DNA of 51,583 bases from Verrucomicrobiota bacterium (lineage in GTDB: Bacteria; Verrucomicrobiota; Verrucomicrobiia; Limisphaerales; PALSA-1396): the NCBI GenBank assembly GCA_016200005.1, contig JACQFP010000012.1, positions 1-51,583 of the forward strand, in the 5' to 3' direction. The position numbers and the translations under genes are program-made. A model generated the notes under the pieces. That model was not told the DNA's origin. It saw only the letters and a list, made by a program, of their open reading frames with translations, and did no database searches. Positions 16,561-26,095 of this stretch are shown here, in pieces; within the stretch, counting starts at the first letter, position 1, and every line of letters begins with the position of its first letter.

Positions 16561-17823
16561 ATGAAACTATTATTTGGAATTCATGGTTTTCTCGTGGCGT
16601 CCACCGCACTTTCAGTCGTTGCAAGCGACTGGCCGCAATGGCGTGGCCCAAACCGCGACGGCATTTCCAAGGAAACCGGCTTGCTGTCGGAGTGGCCCAA
16701 AGAGGGACCAAAGTTGGTTTGGCAGGTATCCGATATTGGTCGCGGCTACTCAACGCCTTCGGTGGTCGGCGACCGGCTCTACCTGCTGGGAAACGAGGGC
16801 ATGGACAACGAATTTGTGCAGGCGCTCGCCGTCAAGGATGGCAAACGGGTCTGGTCCACGTCCCTCGGAAAAGTGGGGAATCCAAAACAGATGCCCAATT
16901 TCCCCGCCGCGCGCTCAACACCGACGGTCGAGGGTGAAGTTCTTTATGCGCTCGGCTCGGATGGCGATCTGGCCTGTCTTGAAATCGCCTCGGGAAAAGT
17001 GCAGTGGAAAAAGAATCTCCGCACTGACTTCGCCGGCAAACCTGGCGAATGGGCATACTCGGAGTCGCCATTGATTGACGGTGACGCGCTGGTCGTCACG
17101 CCGGGTGGTGGCGAAGCCACGTTGGTCGCCTTGAACAAAAAGACCGGGGAGATCATTTGGAAATGCCCCGCGCCCGGCGGCGACTCGGCCGCGTACTCTT
17201 CGGCCATCATCGTCGAAGCGGGCGGCGTGAAGCAGTATGTGCAAGTCCTGCAAAAAGGGTTGGTGGGCGTGGAGGCGAAGACGGGCAAATTTTTGTGGCG
17301 CTATGGCAAAGCCGTCAGCAAGTACGGCGCGAACATCCCGACACCCGTCGCCAGCGATGGTTACATCTACTGCGCCTCCGCCGGCACCGGTGCCGGGGCC
17401 GTGAAATTGAACTCCAAAGAAGGAGTCCTCGAATCTGAGGAAGTGTATTTTACGCCGAAGCTGCCCACCGCCATCGGCGGGGCGGTGAAGGTCGGCGATT
17501 ATCTTTATGGCACTACGGGCCAGGCGATGTTGTGCGTTCAGTTTGCCAGCGGCGAGGTGAAGTGGGAAGAGCGCGCGCTGGGCGCGGCCTCGCTTTGCTA
17601 CGCCGAAGGTCGGCTTTATCTGCACGGCGAGAACGGGGAGGTGGCGTTGGTCGAAGCCTCGCCCGAATCGTATCGGGAAAAGGGACGGTTCACGCCACCC
17701 GACCCACCGAAACATTCGCAAGCAATGGAAAAGTCGTGGGCCTACCCAGTGGTCGCCAACGCCAAGCTCTACCTCCGCGAGCACAACATGCTTTGGTGCT
17801 ACGACGTGAAGGCCGGCAAGTAA
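16561..17823 (+). CDS. PQQ-like beta-propeller protein (BamB/PQQ-dehydrogenase-repeat family), exported
   Basis: About 420 residues. Signal peptide: LLFGIHGFLVASTALSVVAS. The mature start DWPQWRGPNRDGISKETGLL is the hallmark of the large Planctomycetota/Verrucomicrobiota family of outer-membrane-assembly-factor-BamB-like propellers. Repeats with (A/C)Lxxx(T/S)GKxxW motifs follow: ALAVKDGKRVWS, CLEIASGKVQWKK, ALNKKTGEIIWK, GVEAKTGKFLWRY and CVQFASGEVKWEE. Catalytic residues of PQQ dehydrogenases are not evident, so a scaffold or binding role in the periplasm is more likely than a redox one. Single gene, convergent with the large LamG gene. Confidence 0.9.
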   Translation: MKLLFGIHGFLVASTALSVVASDWPQWRGPNRDGISKETGLLSEWPKEGPKLVWQVSDIGRGYSTPSVVGDRLYLLGNEGMDNEFVQALAVKDGKRVWSTSLGKVGNPKQMPNFPAARSTPTVEGEVLYALGSDGDLACLEIASGKVQWKKNLRTDFAGKPGEWAYSESPLIDGDALVVTPGGGEATLVALNKKTGEIIWKCPAPGGDSAAYSSAIIVEAGGVKQYVQVLQKGLVGVEAKTGKFLWRYGKAVSKYGANIPTPVASDGYIYCASAGTGAGAVKLNSKEGVLESEEVYFTPKLPTAIGGAVKVGDYLYGTTGQAMLCVQFASGEVKWEERALGAASLCYAEGRLYLHGENGEVALVEASPESYREKGRFTPPDPPKHSQAMEKSWAYPVVANAKLYLREHNMLWCYDVKAGK

Positions 17824-17923
17824 CTGGCCACTCCGATCGCCGGCCGTGAGAATCCATCACGAAACATCCGTCGAGAAGTTCGGGGCCATTGAACCTTCCG
17901 GTTCGTTCCACCGGTGGCTGCAG

Positions 17924-20900
17924 CTATGGAATGACTATTCGGTAGAAGCGGGTTGGCATTCGTGGTGCGTTCGCGTCCTCGAATTCAAACTCGCCTGAAC
18001 CGCCGTCCGTCGCCACGCCGATTTTCTCCCAATCAATAAGATTAGTGGACGCTTCGATGACGTAAACGGGGCCTGGCGGCGCGGTGAAATGCATTCGCAG
18101 TTTGCCGTTGGCGTTGCGAGAAAGCTTTCCGATCTTGCCGTGCAGCTTATCTGAGGAGCAGCCGCCGCTCAGGATGCCAATGACCTCTTGCGCGGCCTGG
18201 TTTAGTTTCTGGGCCAGTGTTGGATCGGATGGTGCGACTTGAGCACCCACCTTGTTTTGGAACGCCTGAAGTTGGTTGATGGCCGCCGTCGCGTTGTCGC
18301 GGTTGAGGGACTCAATCGCCGCCAACAGTGATGCGATCAACGGCTGCGGTTTGGGAGCGTGTGAATTGACAGAGGTCATCAACCGTTCGACGGCTCGCGC
18401 CGAGGTGATAACTTCCACCGTGAAAGTTTGAGCGTTCGTGGACATGCCATCGTCAACGACCAGACGGAGCGAGTTGGTGCCCACCGGCAAAGTCACAACG
18501 GCTACAACTCCGGTGGCAAACGCGCTCGTCGCGGTGCCTTGGAACCAAAAGAATTGCAAAGGATCATCGTCGGGGTCGGACGAGCGTGACCCGTCCAACA
18601 CAATTATCGGATTGCAATGTGCCGGAGCGATCACAAGCGGCGGCGTGGCGGTGGCGTCGGCCAGCGGCGGGCGGTTGACAGTCAACACCGCGTTGGAACT
18701 CTCGGCCACGCCAAACGCATTCGTGATCCGCACGGAGTATGTCCCGGCTTGGGCGAACTGCACGTTGGTCAAAACGATGGACGCGCCGGTCGCGCCGGGC
18801 AGGTTTACGCCGTCTCGCCGCCATTGGTATTTAAGGATCGGATTGCCGCTGGCGGCGACGGAAAATGTGGCGTCCGCGCCCTCGTTGACCCGGATGCTCA
18901 CGGGCTGCGAAACAATGACCGGCGGTTCCTGGCACTTGCCGACGCCGCGCGACAGCATGATGGTTCGAATTTCCGCAGCGCTTAACGCCCGCGCATAGAG
19001 GCTCACTTCATCCAGCGCGCCGGCACCAGCTCCCCGAAAGGGGTCGAGGAATGTTTGATAACCAAGATAAACGTTGGCTGTGGTCTTGGGTGTGAACGTG
19101 CCCAGGTTTGTTCGGGTCACAGCACTGCCGTCAAAATAAAGGGCTGCTACTCCGGTTGCCTTGTCGTAAGTCAAGGCCACGTGTTGCCATACGTCGAGTG
19201 TCGCCAGCCCCTCCGGTGAACGGACCACGTGCGGACGGCCTTCCGAGTCCACCAGATTGGCTTCCCAAAAAATTGACGAGGATTTTGGCGCGGCACGAGT
19301 TATTGAGAGGCTGACGCCTTGCGTGACGATGCCGCTGTGCCATCCCACGAACTGACGCGAAGTAGAAAATACCAAACGGCTGCCGGAAAACTGTGGGGAG
19401 ATCCAGGCTTCGATTGTCAGCCCCGGGCCCGCGCCGACGTTCAGATTGCTCGAAGCCGGAATTCGCACAAACCCGGTGTTGAACTGGATCGCTTTGCCCA
19501 CGATTCCGGCTGTGTAGGTCACCGAGTTGGTGACGACACCATGACTAGCGTCCACGCTGTCGAGCACATTGGATTCGCCGCGCCACCATGCCACAAAGTC
19601 GGATGGCGGCGGCACGCAGGTCGGGGGCGGGGGCACACACTTGCCCGCTTCATCGGCTGCCACAATCGCCTGAATCTCGGTCGCAGAAAGCGCGCGCTGG
19701 TAGAGAGTCATTTCATCCAATCCACCGGAATAGAGCGAACGGGCCGAAGTCCCGCTTGGACGATACGCTAAATAGACGGGAGACCGGGTCAGAGGTTCCA
19801 GAGAACCAATATTCGTTTGGGTCACAGGAACTCCGTTGAGGTACACCGACGTCAGCCCTGCGACCTTGTCAAATGTCAGTGCGACGTGCTGCCACACCGA
19901 GGTGCCAATAATTCCGGGTGGCGAGCGGAGCACGATGCGGCGAATCGGTGTGGTGTTTGTATCCGTAAGGTAAGCTTCGAGTGCGGAGCCGTTCATGGCG
20001 AGGCCGGCGCCGATGCTGCCGTGGCTGTCGTTCCACTCGAGCAGCGGTCGCACTCCGGACACTGAATCGGGTCTGATCCAACCCTCGATGCTCAACCCGT
20101 CGCCAGCACCGAGGTTTAGATCGGCAGATGGAGGAACGAACAAGTAATTAGTCAGGCCGAAGCCGAACGAGCCGGAAAAGAATCGGAACGCGGCGCCCAC
20201 TTTTCCAGTCGTGTAGAGAATCTCATTAAGCCGCGAGCCTTGAGGCAAGCCGTCGTTAATCCCAATGCTGTCCACAGTGTTGCTTTCGGCTCGCCACCAG
20301 GCCACCGCGCCGGTCGGAGCAGGAGTGCAGACCGGTGGAAGTAACGCGGTCACCGTCAACTGCGCCTTAGAACTGGTCACCGAACCCGAGCCGTTGCTGA
20401 CGGTGACAAAGTACGGACCGGCCTGGTCGGACTGCACATTGGTCAAGGTGAGCGCCGCGTTGGTCCGGCCTGCCAATGCGTTGCCGTTGAAGAACCACTG
20501 ATAATTCAAAGGCGGCGTGCCGCTCGCGATGACTGCAAGTGTGACGATGCTCCCGGGACGTTTGACCTGATCTTGAGGTTGGGTGGTGATGGACGGCGGA
20601 CCACTCGGAGTCGGCGCGCACTTACCAGCGCTGCCGGCGGCGTAAACGGCTTGCAGTTCGACGGCCGACAAGACATGACGGTAAATGCTGACTTCATCAA
20701 TCAGTCCGTCGAAGGCGGTCAGGTTGCCGGCCAACACCGCGCCGCGTCGCAGGTTGCCGATGCCAATGTGGTTCTGGTGAATGCCCGTGTCGCACGTGGG
20801 ATCGGAGGCGCCCAGCACGCGGTTGTGTGGAGAATCCTGTGTGCTGTCGAGCACGCCGTTGAAGTAAATCTCGATCTTTCCCGTCGTGGTGCTGCGCGTC

Positions 20901-22018
20901 ACGGCGATGTGCGTGAACGTGTTCAACGGGATCGCATTGCTGGAAATAAAGTTTGAATCAACCCCGGTGGCGGCGTTGCCAATGCGGACCACCAAGCGGC
21001 CATCCGGCAGCACCCCGGTGTGCCAGTCATCCACGACTCCGCACACTTCGTCGGAGACGAGCACGGAACCGAAGTTGTCGCCGAACGTGCCGCGCACACG
21101 CTGCAAGGCCCAGAGTTCAAGTGTGAAGCTCTCCAGCGGGATCGGGGGTATCTCAACGAAATTCGTACCGCGAAAGTCAAACGCGTTGCCAACTTTTCCC
21201 GGACTTAAGAGCACCGGGCCGAGGAATTCGGTCGTGATGATTCCATGATTACTGCCAGTGGTATCGTTGGCGTTGGTTTCGGCGGGCCACCAGCTTATCA
21301 GTCCGGCGGAAGGCTGAACACAGGAAGCCACGAAAGAATAACGGGCGCGGATCATGTGATTGCCGTTTACATAGGTATTCAACGGCGTGACCAAAGTGCT
21401 CGTTGCGATCGGCTCTTGCAAATCCAGCAGGCCGACACCGCTCGAGTTCTCGACAATCCATGACTGGCCCGGCTGCGGATGTGAGAGATCAACTCCAATC
21501 GCCGGATCGAAACCCGAGTCCCGGTCTGACAAGTAAGCGCCAACAAAGAATGAGCCTGTGACGGTGGTTGCGGGGATGTCATAGCTTTGAAAACTCGTGT
21601 TGTTCAGAATGACCACGTTTGGCGTAATGAAGATGGGGTAGATCATCAAAGGACGCGCATCCGATGGATTGCCATCGCCGTCGGGGTCGGAATATAAAGC
21701 AACCGTCGGGAAAACCCGGCTGGATAGTGGATTCCAAATCACGGAGATTTGATTTATCGCTACTGTGCGACCGGCGGTATGGAAATGATTAAGCGCCAAG
21801 AAGTCTCCTCCCGGCGTTCCGCCAAATGTATTCACAGTTCCGTCGTCCAAAGAGAATTGCTCCGCTTGAATAGCCGCGGGCAGAAGCTGCACCGCCAGAC
21901 TGACGAAGAACGCTAACACGGAGGATTTGCTCGACTCGGAGTTGTTCCAGCTGCACCTCGAACTTTGAGCGTGTTTCCTAAATGCAGCGTCGCATGCCAT
22001 CACGTCAGTGATATTCAT
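17924..22018 (-). CDS. Giant secreted LamG/Ig-like multidomain protein
   Basis: About 1364 residues from ATG 22018; the frame is open to 22186, but the signal peptide (SVLAFFVSLAVQLLPAAIQA) supports a later start. Order of parts: an N-terminal beta domain (FSLDDGTVNTFGGTPGGDFL); LamG 1 (LISWWPAETNANDTTGSNHG); an Ig-like domain (PPSITTQPQDQVKRPGSIVT... YQWFFNG); LamG 2 (AVAWWRAESNTVDSIGINDG); LamG 3 (FVAWWRGESNVLDSVDASHG); a second Ig-like domain (VIVSQPVSIRVNEGADATFS); a PKD-like domain (VLDGSRSSDPDDDPLQFFWF); a helical linker; and a C-terminal domain ending in IEASTNLIDWEKIG...RFYRIVIP. Each LamG has the SWW.(A/G)E(S/T)N..(D) start. Likely cell-surface or released, binding carbohydrate. No catalytic domain was recognised. 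Confidence 0.9.
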   Translation of the reverse strand: MNITDVMACDAAFRKHAQSSRCSWNNSESSKSSVLAFFVSLAVQLLPAAIQAEQFSLDDGTVNTFGGTPGGDFLALNHFHTAGRTVAINQISVIWNPLSSRVFPTVALYSDPDGDGNPSDARPLMIYPIFITPNVVILNNTSFQSYDIPATTVTGSFFVGAYLSDRDSGFDPAIGVDLSHPQPGQSWIVENSSGVGLLDLQEPIATSTLVTPLNTYVNGNHMIRARYSFVASCVQPSAGLISWWPAETNANDTTGSNHGIITTEFLGPVLLSPGKVGNAFDFRGTNFVEIPPIPLESFTLELWALQRVRGTFGDNFGSVLVSDEVCGVVDDWHTGVLPDGRLVVRIGNAATGVDSNFISSNAIPLNTFTHIAVTRSTTTGKIEIYFNGVLDSTQDSPHNRVLGASDPTCDTGIHQNHIGIGNLRRGAVLAGNLTAFDGLIDEVSIYRHVLSAVELQAVYAAGSAGKCAPTPSGPPSITTQPQDQVKRPGSIVTLAVIASGTPPLNYQWFFNGNALAGRTNAALTLTNVQSDQAGPYFVTVSNGSGSVTSSKAQLTVTALLPPVCTPAPTGAVAWWRAESNTVDSIGINDGLPQGSRLNEILYTTGKVGAAFRFFSGSFGFGLTNYLFVPPSADLNLGAGDGLSIEGWIRPDSVSGVRPLLEWNDSHGSIGAGLAMNGSALEAYLTDTNTTPIRRIVLRSPPGIIGTSVWQHVALTFDKVAGLTSVYLNGVPVTQTNIGSLEPLTRSPVYLAYRPSGTSARSLYSGGLDEMTLYQRALSATEIQAIVAADEAGKCVPPPPTCVPPPSDFVAWWRGESNVLDSVDASHGVVTNSVTYTAGIVGKAIQFNTGFVRIPASSNLNVGAGPGLTIEAWISPQFSGSRLVFSTSRQFVGWHSGIVTQGVSLSITRAAPKSSSIFWEANLVDSEGRPHVVRSPEGLATLDVWQHVALTYDKATGVAALYFDGSAVTRTNLGTFTPKTTANVYLGYQTFLDPFRGAGAGALDEVSLYARALSAAEIRTIMLSRGVGKCQEPPVIVSQPVSIRVNEGADATFSVAASGNPILKYQWRRDGVNLPGATGASIVLTNVQFAQAGTYSVRITNAFGVAESSNAVLTVNRPPLADATATPPLVIAPAHCNPIIVLDGSRSSDPDDDPLQFFWFQGTATSAFATGVVAVVTLPVGTNSLRLVVDDGMSTNAQTFTVEVITSARAVERLMTSVNSHAPKPQPLIASLLAAIESLNRDNATAAINQLQAFQNKVGAQVAPSDPTLAQKLNQAAQEVIGILSGGCSSDKLHGKIGKLSRNANGKLRMHFTAPPGPVYVIEASTNLIDWEKIGVATDGGSGEFEFEDANAPRMPTRFYRIVIP

Positions 22019-22437
22019 AGGCGGAATTGTGGGCCTTGGCTGCAATTCTCCGTTTGTGCCGGGCAAATCCACCATGACTTTCCCATGAAGCATTGCGGAC
22101 GGGTTGACAGCCAAGAACCAATGGAGGGAGAGAACAAACGCCCGATGATGTCTGCGAGAAGGTAGGAATTCCACTCCAACAGCCATTCCAACACCGTGTC
22201 TTCAACGGTGGGATGTTTCATGTTCCCGTGCTTAGATTGTTCAAGACCCGCAGTGGACATTTAACGCAGAACTCGGCGCGAATCTCAACAAAAATCTCGG
22301 CGACGCGGTGCTTGTGTGCGCGGCTTGGACGATTTCTTGGCTGGCTACAAACTACCGGACGGATCCCGGAAACTGTGCTCATTATGCCGGGTCAAAAAGG
22401 TTTGCCTGTCGCACTGATTGATTGCTAACTGGGCGGC
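22019..22437. other. Divergent intergenic region, no gene seen
   Basis: This lies between the divergent LamG gene and the ABC-2 permease gene. Minus-strand frames to 22260 and a plus frame 22213-22428 lack any recognisable protein pattern. It must hold both promoters; I see no strong -35/-10 pair. Confidence 0.4.
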
Positions 22438-24273
22438 ATGACTTTCCTGCCTATCGTCGAGCGTGAACTGCGCGTGGCCGCGCGGAAACGCAGCACGTTC
22501 TGGCTGCGGGTGGTCGCGGCGCTGGTGGCGTTGGTCATCGGAGGTGGGTTTCTCATCTTGAGCACGTTCACAGGTTCGGTGTTTGGGGCCGCAAGCTTGG
22601 GCAAAGGATTGTTTGCCACGCTGACGTGGCTCAGTCTGGCGGTGGCATTGTCGGCCGGGTTGTTCTTCACGTCGGATTGTTTGAGCGAGGAAAAGCGCGA
22701 TGGGACGCTCGGCTTTCTGTTCCTTACCGATCTGCGCGGCTATGACGTCGTGCTGGGCAAGCTACTGGCGACGTCGTTGCGGGGTTTTTATGCGCTGCTC
22801 GCCGTGTTCCCGATTCTCGCCATCACGCTGCTGATGGGGGGAGTCACGGGTGGGCAGTTTTGGATGACGTTGCTGGCGCTGGTCAATGCGCTGTTCGTGT
22901 CGCTGGCGGCAGGAATGTTTGTGTCGGCGATCAGCCGCTATTCCCAGAGGGCGCTGGCGGCGACGTTGTTTTTGTTGTTCGTCATCGTCACGGTTGGCCC
23001 GGCGATTGACGGGACATTCGCCGCCATCAAAGGGCGCGCCTTCAATCCGGTTTTAAGTCTGACGAGTTCCGGCTATCTTTTCGTGTCAGCGGGCGGTTCT
23101 GGCCAGTCACCATTCTGGCTGGGACTGGTCGCCAATCAAGCTGTTGCCTGGACACTTTTCGGCCTGTCTTCCGTGCTGCTCCCGCGCACATGGCAGGAAC
23201 GGGCGCGGAAGATTTCAGCGGTCAAGGCAAACTGGTCGTACGCCTGGAAATTCGGCGGAGCGAAAAGTCGTCGGGTGTTCCGCCGAAAACTGATCGAGCC
23301 GAATCCGGTTCTGTGGCTGGCGTGCCGGGAGCGCTGGCAGTCCTGGGCGTTATGGATGCTTACCATTTTGATAGCGGGAGGATTTGTCGCGACGTTCGCG
23401 AGCAAGCACCGAGAGTTACTCGCGATGATCTGGAGTTCCTGCGCCGGTCTCTTGACTCTGGTGCTGTATCTGGGAACCGCATCGCAGGCTGGCCGCTTTT
23501 TTGTCGAAGCGCGACGCAGTGGTTTGATCGAATTGTTGCTGGCGACGCCGCTGACGTCGAAGCAGATTGTGCAGGGCCAGGGGCGCGCGTTGCTGCGAAT
23601 GTTTGGCGCGCCGCTGGTGGTGTTGGTGGCGGTTCAGTTGCTTGGAACATTTTTGGCTCAGCAGATGACTTGGAGCCGAATCGCTGCTGTTACTCCTCCC
23701 ACGCCAACGGTAGCGACAACGACCAACACCACAACTAACACGACGTTGGTAACGAGGACGACCGTGACGACGAGCAGGCTTGGAACCACGACGGCGGTTT
23801 CCGTTGGCGGATTTGCCGGGCCAAATGAAATCGTGATGCTGGTCATCTCCGTTGCAGGCACGCTCACGTTCCTCGCGAACCTGGCGGCATTGTGTTGGTT
23901 CGGCATGTGGATGGGAATGAATTCGAGGAACAACAACCTGGCCACGTTGAAGACGATCGTGTTCGTTCAGGTGATCCCCTGGTTTGTGCTTTCCTTTGCG
24001 TCGATGATGATCGTTCCGCTGCTGCTGTTGCCAGGCTTGATGAAGGGAGTTCCGTCCGCGACGTCGCAGATGATGACCTGGTATCCGCTGCTGGCCTCGG
24101 GGGTGGCGACTGTGCTCTATCTGGCCAAAGACGTTGGATTCTCGCTTTGGGCGCGGCGGAAATTGTATTCGGAATTCCGCGAGCAGGCCGTGCGGTCCGT
24201 GTCGCCGATTCTGCCGGCGCTGCCGCCACCGTTACCGGACGTAAATGTGCCGCCAGTAATTGCGCCGGGTTAA
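22438..24273 (+). CDS. ABC-2 type transporter permease (two fused halves)
   Basis: About 611 residues with ~12 membrane helices. The N-terminal half carries LPIVERELRVAARKRSTFWL and the SEEKRDGTLGFLFLTDLRGY motif that follows the second helix in ABC-2 permeases. The second half begins near NPVLWLACRERWQSWALWML and has EARRSGLIELLLATPLTSKQ, the same motif again, so two permease repeats are fused. An odd Thr/Asn-rich loop at ~417-455 (PTVATTTNTTTNTTLVTRTT) lies between helices and may face outside. No ATP-binding gene is adjacent, so the ATPase must be elsewhere. Export substrate unknown. Confidence 0.85.
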   Translation: MTFLPIVERELRVAARKRSTFWLRVVAALVALVIGGGFLILSTFTGSVFGAASLGKGLFATLTWLSLAVALSAGLFFTSDCLSEEKRDGTLGFLFLTDLRGYDVVLGKLLATSLRGFYALLAVFPILAITLLMGGVTGGQFWMTLLALVNALFVSLAAGMFVSAISRYSQRALAATLFLLFVIVTVGPAIDGTFAAIKGRAFNPVLSLTSSGYLFVSAGGSGQSPFWLGLVANQAVAWTLFGLSSVLLPRTWQERARKISAVKANWSYAWKFGGAKSRRVFRRKLIEPNPVLWLACRERWQSWALWMLTILIAGGFVATFASKHRELLAMIWSSCAGLLTLVLYLGTASQAGRFFVEARRSGLIELLLATPLTSKQIVQGQGRALLRMFGAPLVVLVAVQLLGTFLAQQMTWSRIAAVTPPTPTVATTTNTTTNTTLVTRTTVTTSRLGTTTAVSVGGFAGPNEIVMLVISVAGTLTFLANLAALCWFGMWMGMNSRNNNLATLKTIVFVQVIPWFVLSFASMMIVPLLLLPGLMKGVPSATSQMMTWYPLLASGVATVLYLAKDVGFSLWARRKLYSEFREQAVRSVSPILPALPPPLPDVNVPPVIAPG

Positions 24274-24316
24274 ACCGCCAACCAAATGGTTCGGGAAGGC
24301 ACAGCGGGATGAAGTA

Positions 24317-24344
24317 ACGGGCGGCTCGCCTGGCCGCCGCCCGT
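24317..24344. terminator. Probable bidirectional terminator hairpin
   Basis: ACGGGCGGC (24317-24325) pairs with GCCGCCCGT (24336-24344) around a 10-nt loop. It sits between two convergent genes that end at 24273 and 24360. The tail is only TT, so the call rests on stem strength and position. Confidence 0.5.
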
Positions 24345-24359
24345 TTCCGCATTGGCAGA

Positions 24360-25799
24360 TCAGTTGGGGAAGGTGCGGTTCAAAAAGATTGTCGCGCCTT
24401 GAACGCCTTCGATGAGTTGACCGCGGGGGTCGAAGTTCAACAGCACTTCGCCCGGCTGGTCGGGTTCGGTGTCAAACTCGAGGTGGCCTTGGAAATCTCC
24501 TGCCACGTTGACCACGGTGATGGTGCCGCGATCCACGCCAGCGACACGCAATGTGTAGTTATCCGCAGGCAGGTTTTCGATTTCGACGCGGAAGTTCTGG
24601 CGGCAGTCACTGTCCTGACGAAAGCGCGCCTTGCCCTTGGCATCAGCGTCGATGCCGGAGTTGATCAATGGCACTTCGTTGTCCACGAGGCTGCACGCCC
24701 CGCCGTTGGTGCCTCCGCTGAACGTGGACGAGAAAAACGTCGTCGCCCCCTGTTTGATTTCGATGACTTGATTGCGCGGGTCGAACGTCAGCGGTAGTTC
24801 GCCGGGATCATCGGTCTCCGTGTCGAACTCGATCTCGCCTTTCGTACTGGCATTGGTGCTGACCACATTGATGCTGCCGCGCAAAGCGCCGGCGACGAAC
24901 AAGTCATAGCTGCCGACCGGGAGTTTTTCGACTTCCACCCGGAAATCGCGTTCGCAATTGTCACGCACGCGGAAACGCGCCGAGCCAGTCGCGTCGGCAT
25001 CGGCACCAGTGGAAGTCAAGCTGACGAGGGATTCCGAGACGGTGCAATCGTTCACGCCGGGAATTTGTGCCGCCATGCCGCCGGTGAAGAACAAATTGCC
25101 GCTTTGCAGGATGTCGATGGTCTTGTTGCGCGGATCGAAGTCCAACAGCACCGCGGGCGGGCGCGGCGAGGATTCGAATTCGATTTCGCCTTTTCCTTTT
25201 GAACCGACCGTGATGGTGCCGCGCAATACTCCGTCCACGAACAATTGGTAATCACCGGCGGGCACGTCTTCGATTTGGACCTTGAAACTGGAGCCGCTGG
25301 TTTTGTTGTAGAAGCTGGCCTCGGCATGGCCGCTTCCGGCCAGAGCAGTGGGTGTCAGGTCTGTGCTTTCACTCACGAGCGAACCGTCAGGTTCACCTTC
25401 GCCGGAGAACAGCAATTCCAAGACAGAATTCGTATCGTCGCTAATGCTGACCTGTTTACCGCGAGGATCAAAATCCAGCAATCGGGACGCACTGCTCGGC
25501 GGATTCTGAAAGTCCAGCGTGGTCTTGCCTGAGGAACTGCTGGTGAACGTGGCCCGCGTGACGCCGCCAACAATGAGGCGATAATCTTTGTCTGCCTCAA
25601 GCCCCTTGCACTTGATCAACACCTTCGACTTGGATGATTTGAGAGATGAGTTGATGGTGGCGGTCGCACTATCGTCAAAACCGGTGTTGTCAAACGAGCT
25701 TTTGCCTTTTGATTGTTGCTTGGCGGACGAACTTAGCGGCGCGCCGAGAGACAACGCTGCGATCAGCACTGCAACGGACGTGATACTGAGTGGTTTCAT
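24360..25799 (-). CDS. Secreted protein made of four ~110-residue tandem repeats
   Basis: About 479 residues with a signal peptide (SVAVLIAALSLGAPLSSSAK). The rest is four copies of one unit: a helix/strand with FRVEIENLPADNYTLRVAGV, then RGTITVV, then (G)xxEF(D/E)(T/S)xPxxP, then LLNFDPRGQLIE.xQG..FF. Copies start at residues ~45, ~150, ~265 and ~385. The 'FDPR(G/N)' turn is invariant in all four. Copies 3 and 4 are closest, which suggests stepwise duplication. Two Cys per later repeat could form disulfides. I recognise no named domain; a beta-sandwich binding or surface role is a guess. Confidence 0.85.
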   Translation of the reverse strand: MKPLSITSVAVLIAALSLGAPLSSSAKQQSKGKSSFDNTGFDDSATATINSSLKSSKSKVLIKCKGLEADKDYRLIVGGVTRATFTSSSSGKTTLDFQNPPSSASRLLDFDPRGKQVSISDDTNSVLELLFSGEGEPDGSLVSESTDLTPTALAGSGHAEASFYNKTSGSSFKVQIEDVPAGDYQLFVDGVLRGTITVGSKGKGEIEFESSPRPPAVLLDFDPRNKTIDILQSGNLFFTGGMAAQIPGVNDCTVSESLVSLTSTGADADATGSARFRVRDNCERDFRVEVEKLPVGSYDLFVAGALRGSINVVSTNASTKGEIEFDTETDDPGELPLTFDPRNQVIEIKQGATTFFSSTFSGGTNGGACSLVDNEVPLINSGIDADAKGKARFRQDSDCRQNFRVEIENLPADNYTLRVAGVDRGTITVVNVAGDFQGHLEFDTEPDQPGEVLLNFDPRGQLIEGVQGATIFLNRTFPN

Positions 25800-26095
25800 G
25801 ATTTTGTACTCCTCATTAACGGTTGATGATGTTCAGGTCATGTTGTGACGGGTTTATGCGCATCAATGCTTCCGTGCCTCGGTGCGAACCTGCTGTGAAT
25901 TCCGGAAGTTCGTCCGCGACTGGAAATCGACGCAGATAATATCATCCGCGTTTGCGAGGAACTTGCTACGCAGCTATTGGCAATTCCTGAGCGGATTTTG
26001 TCGTGCTCAGAAGCGGTTGTCCTGTTTTCGGATGTGTCGTCCTGGATGCCGAACGTGCCGTGTCGCCATGGCGGAGCGCGAATTGGGGATGGTTC
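25800..26095. other. Upstream region of the four-repeat gene, no other gene seen
   Basis: About 296 bp between the start of the repeat protein gene (25799) and the end of gnd (26096), both on the minus strand. The plus-strand frames 25882-26355 and 25977-26189 overlap gnd and look non-coding. Confidence 0.4.
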
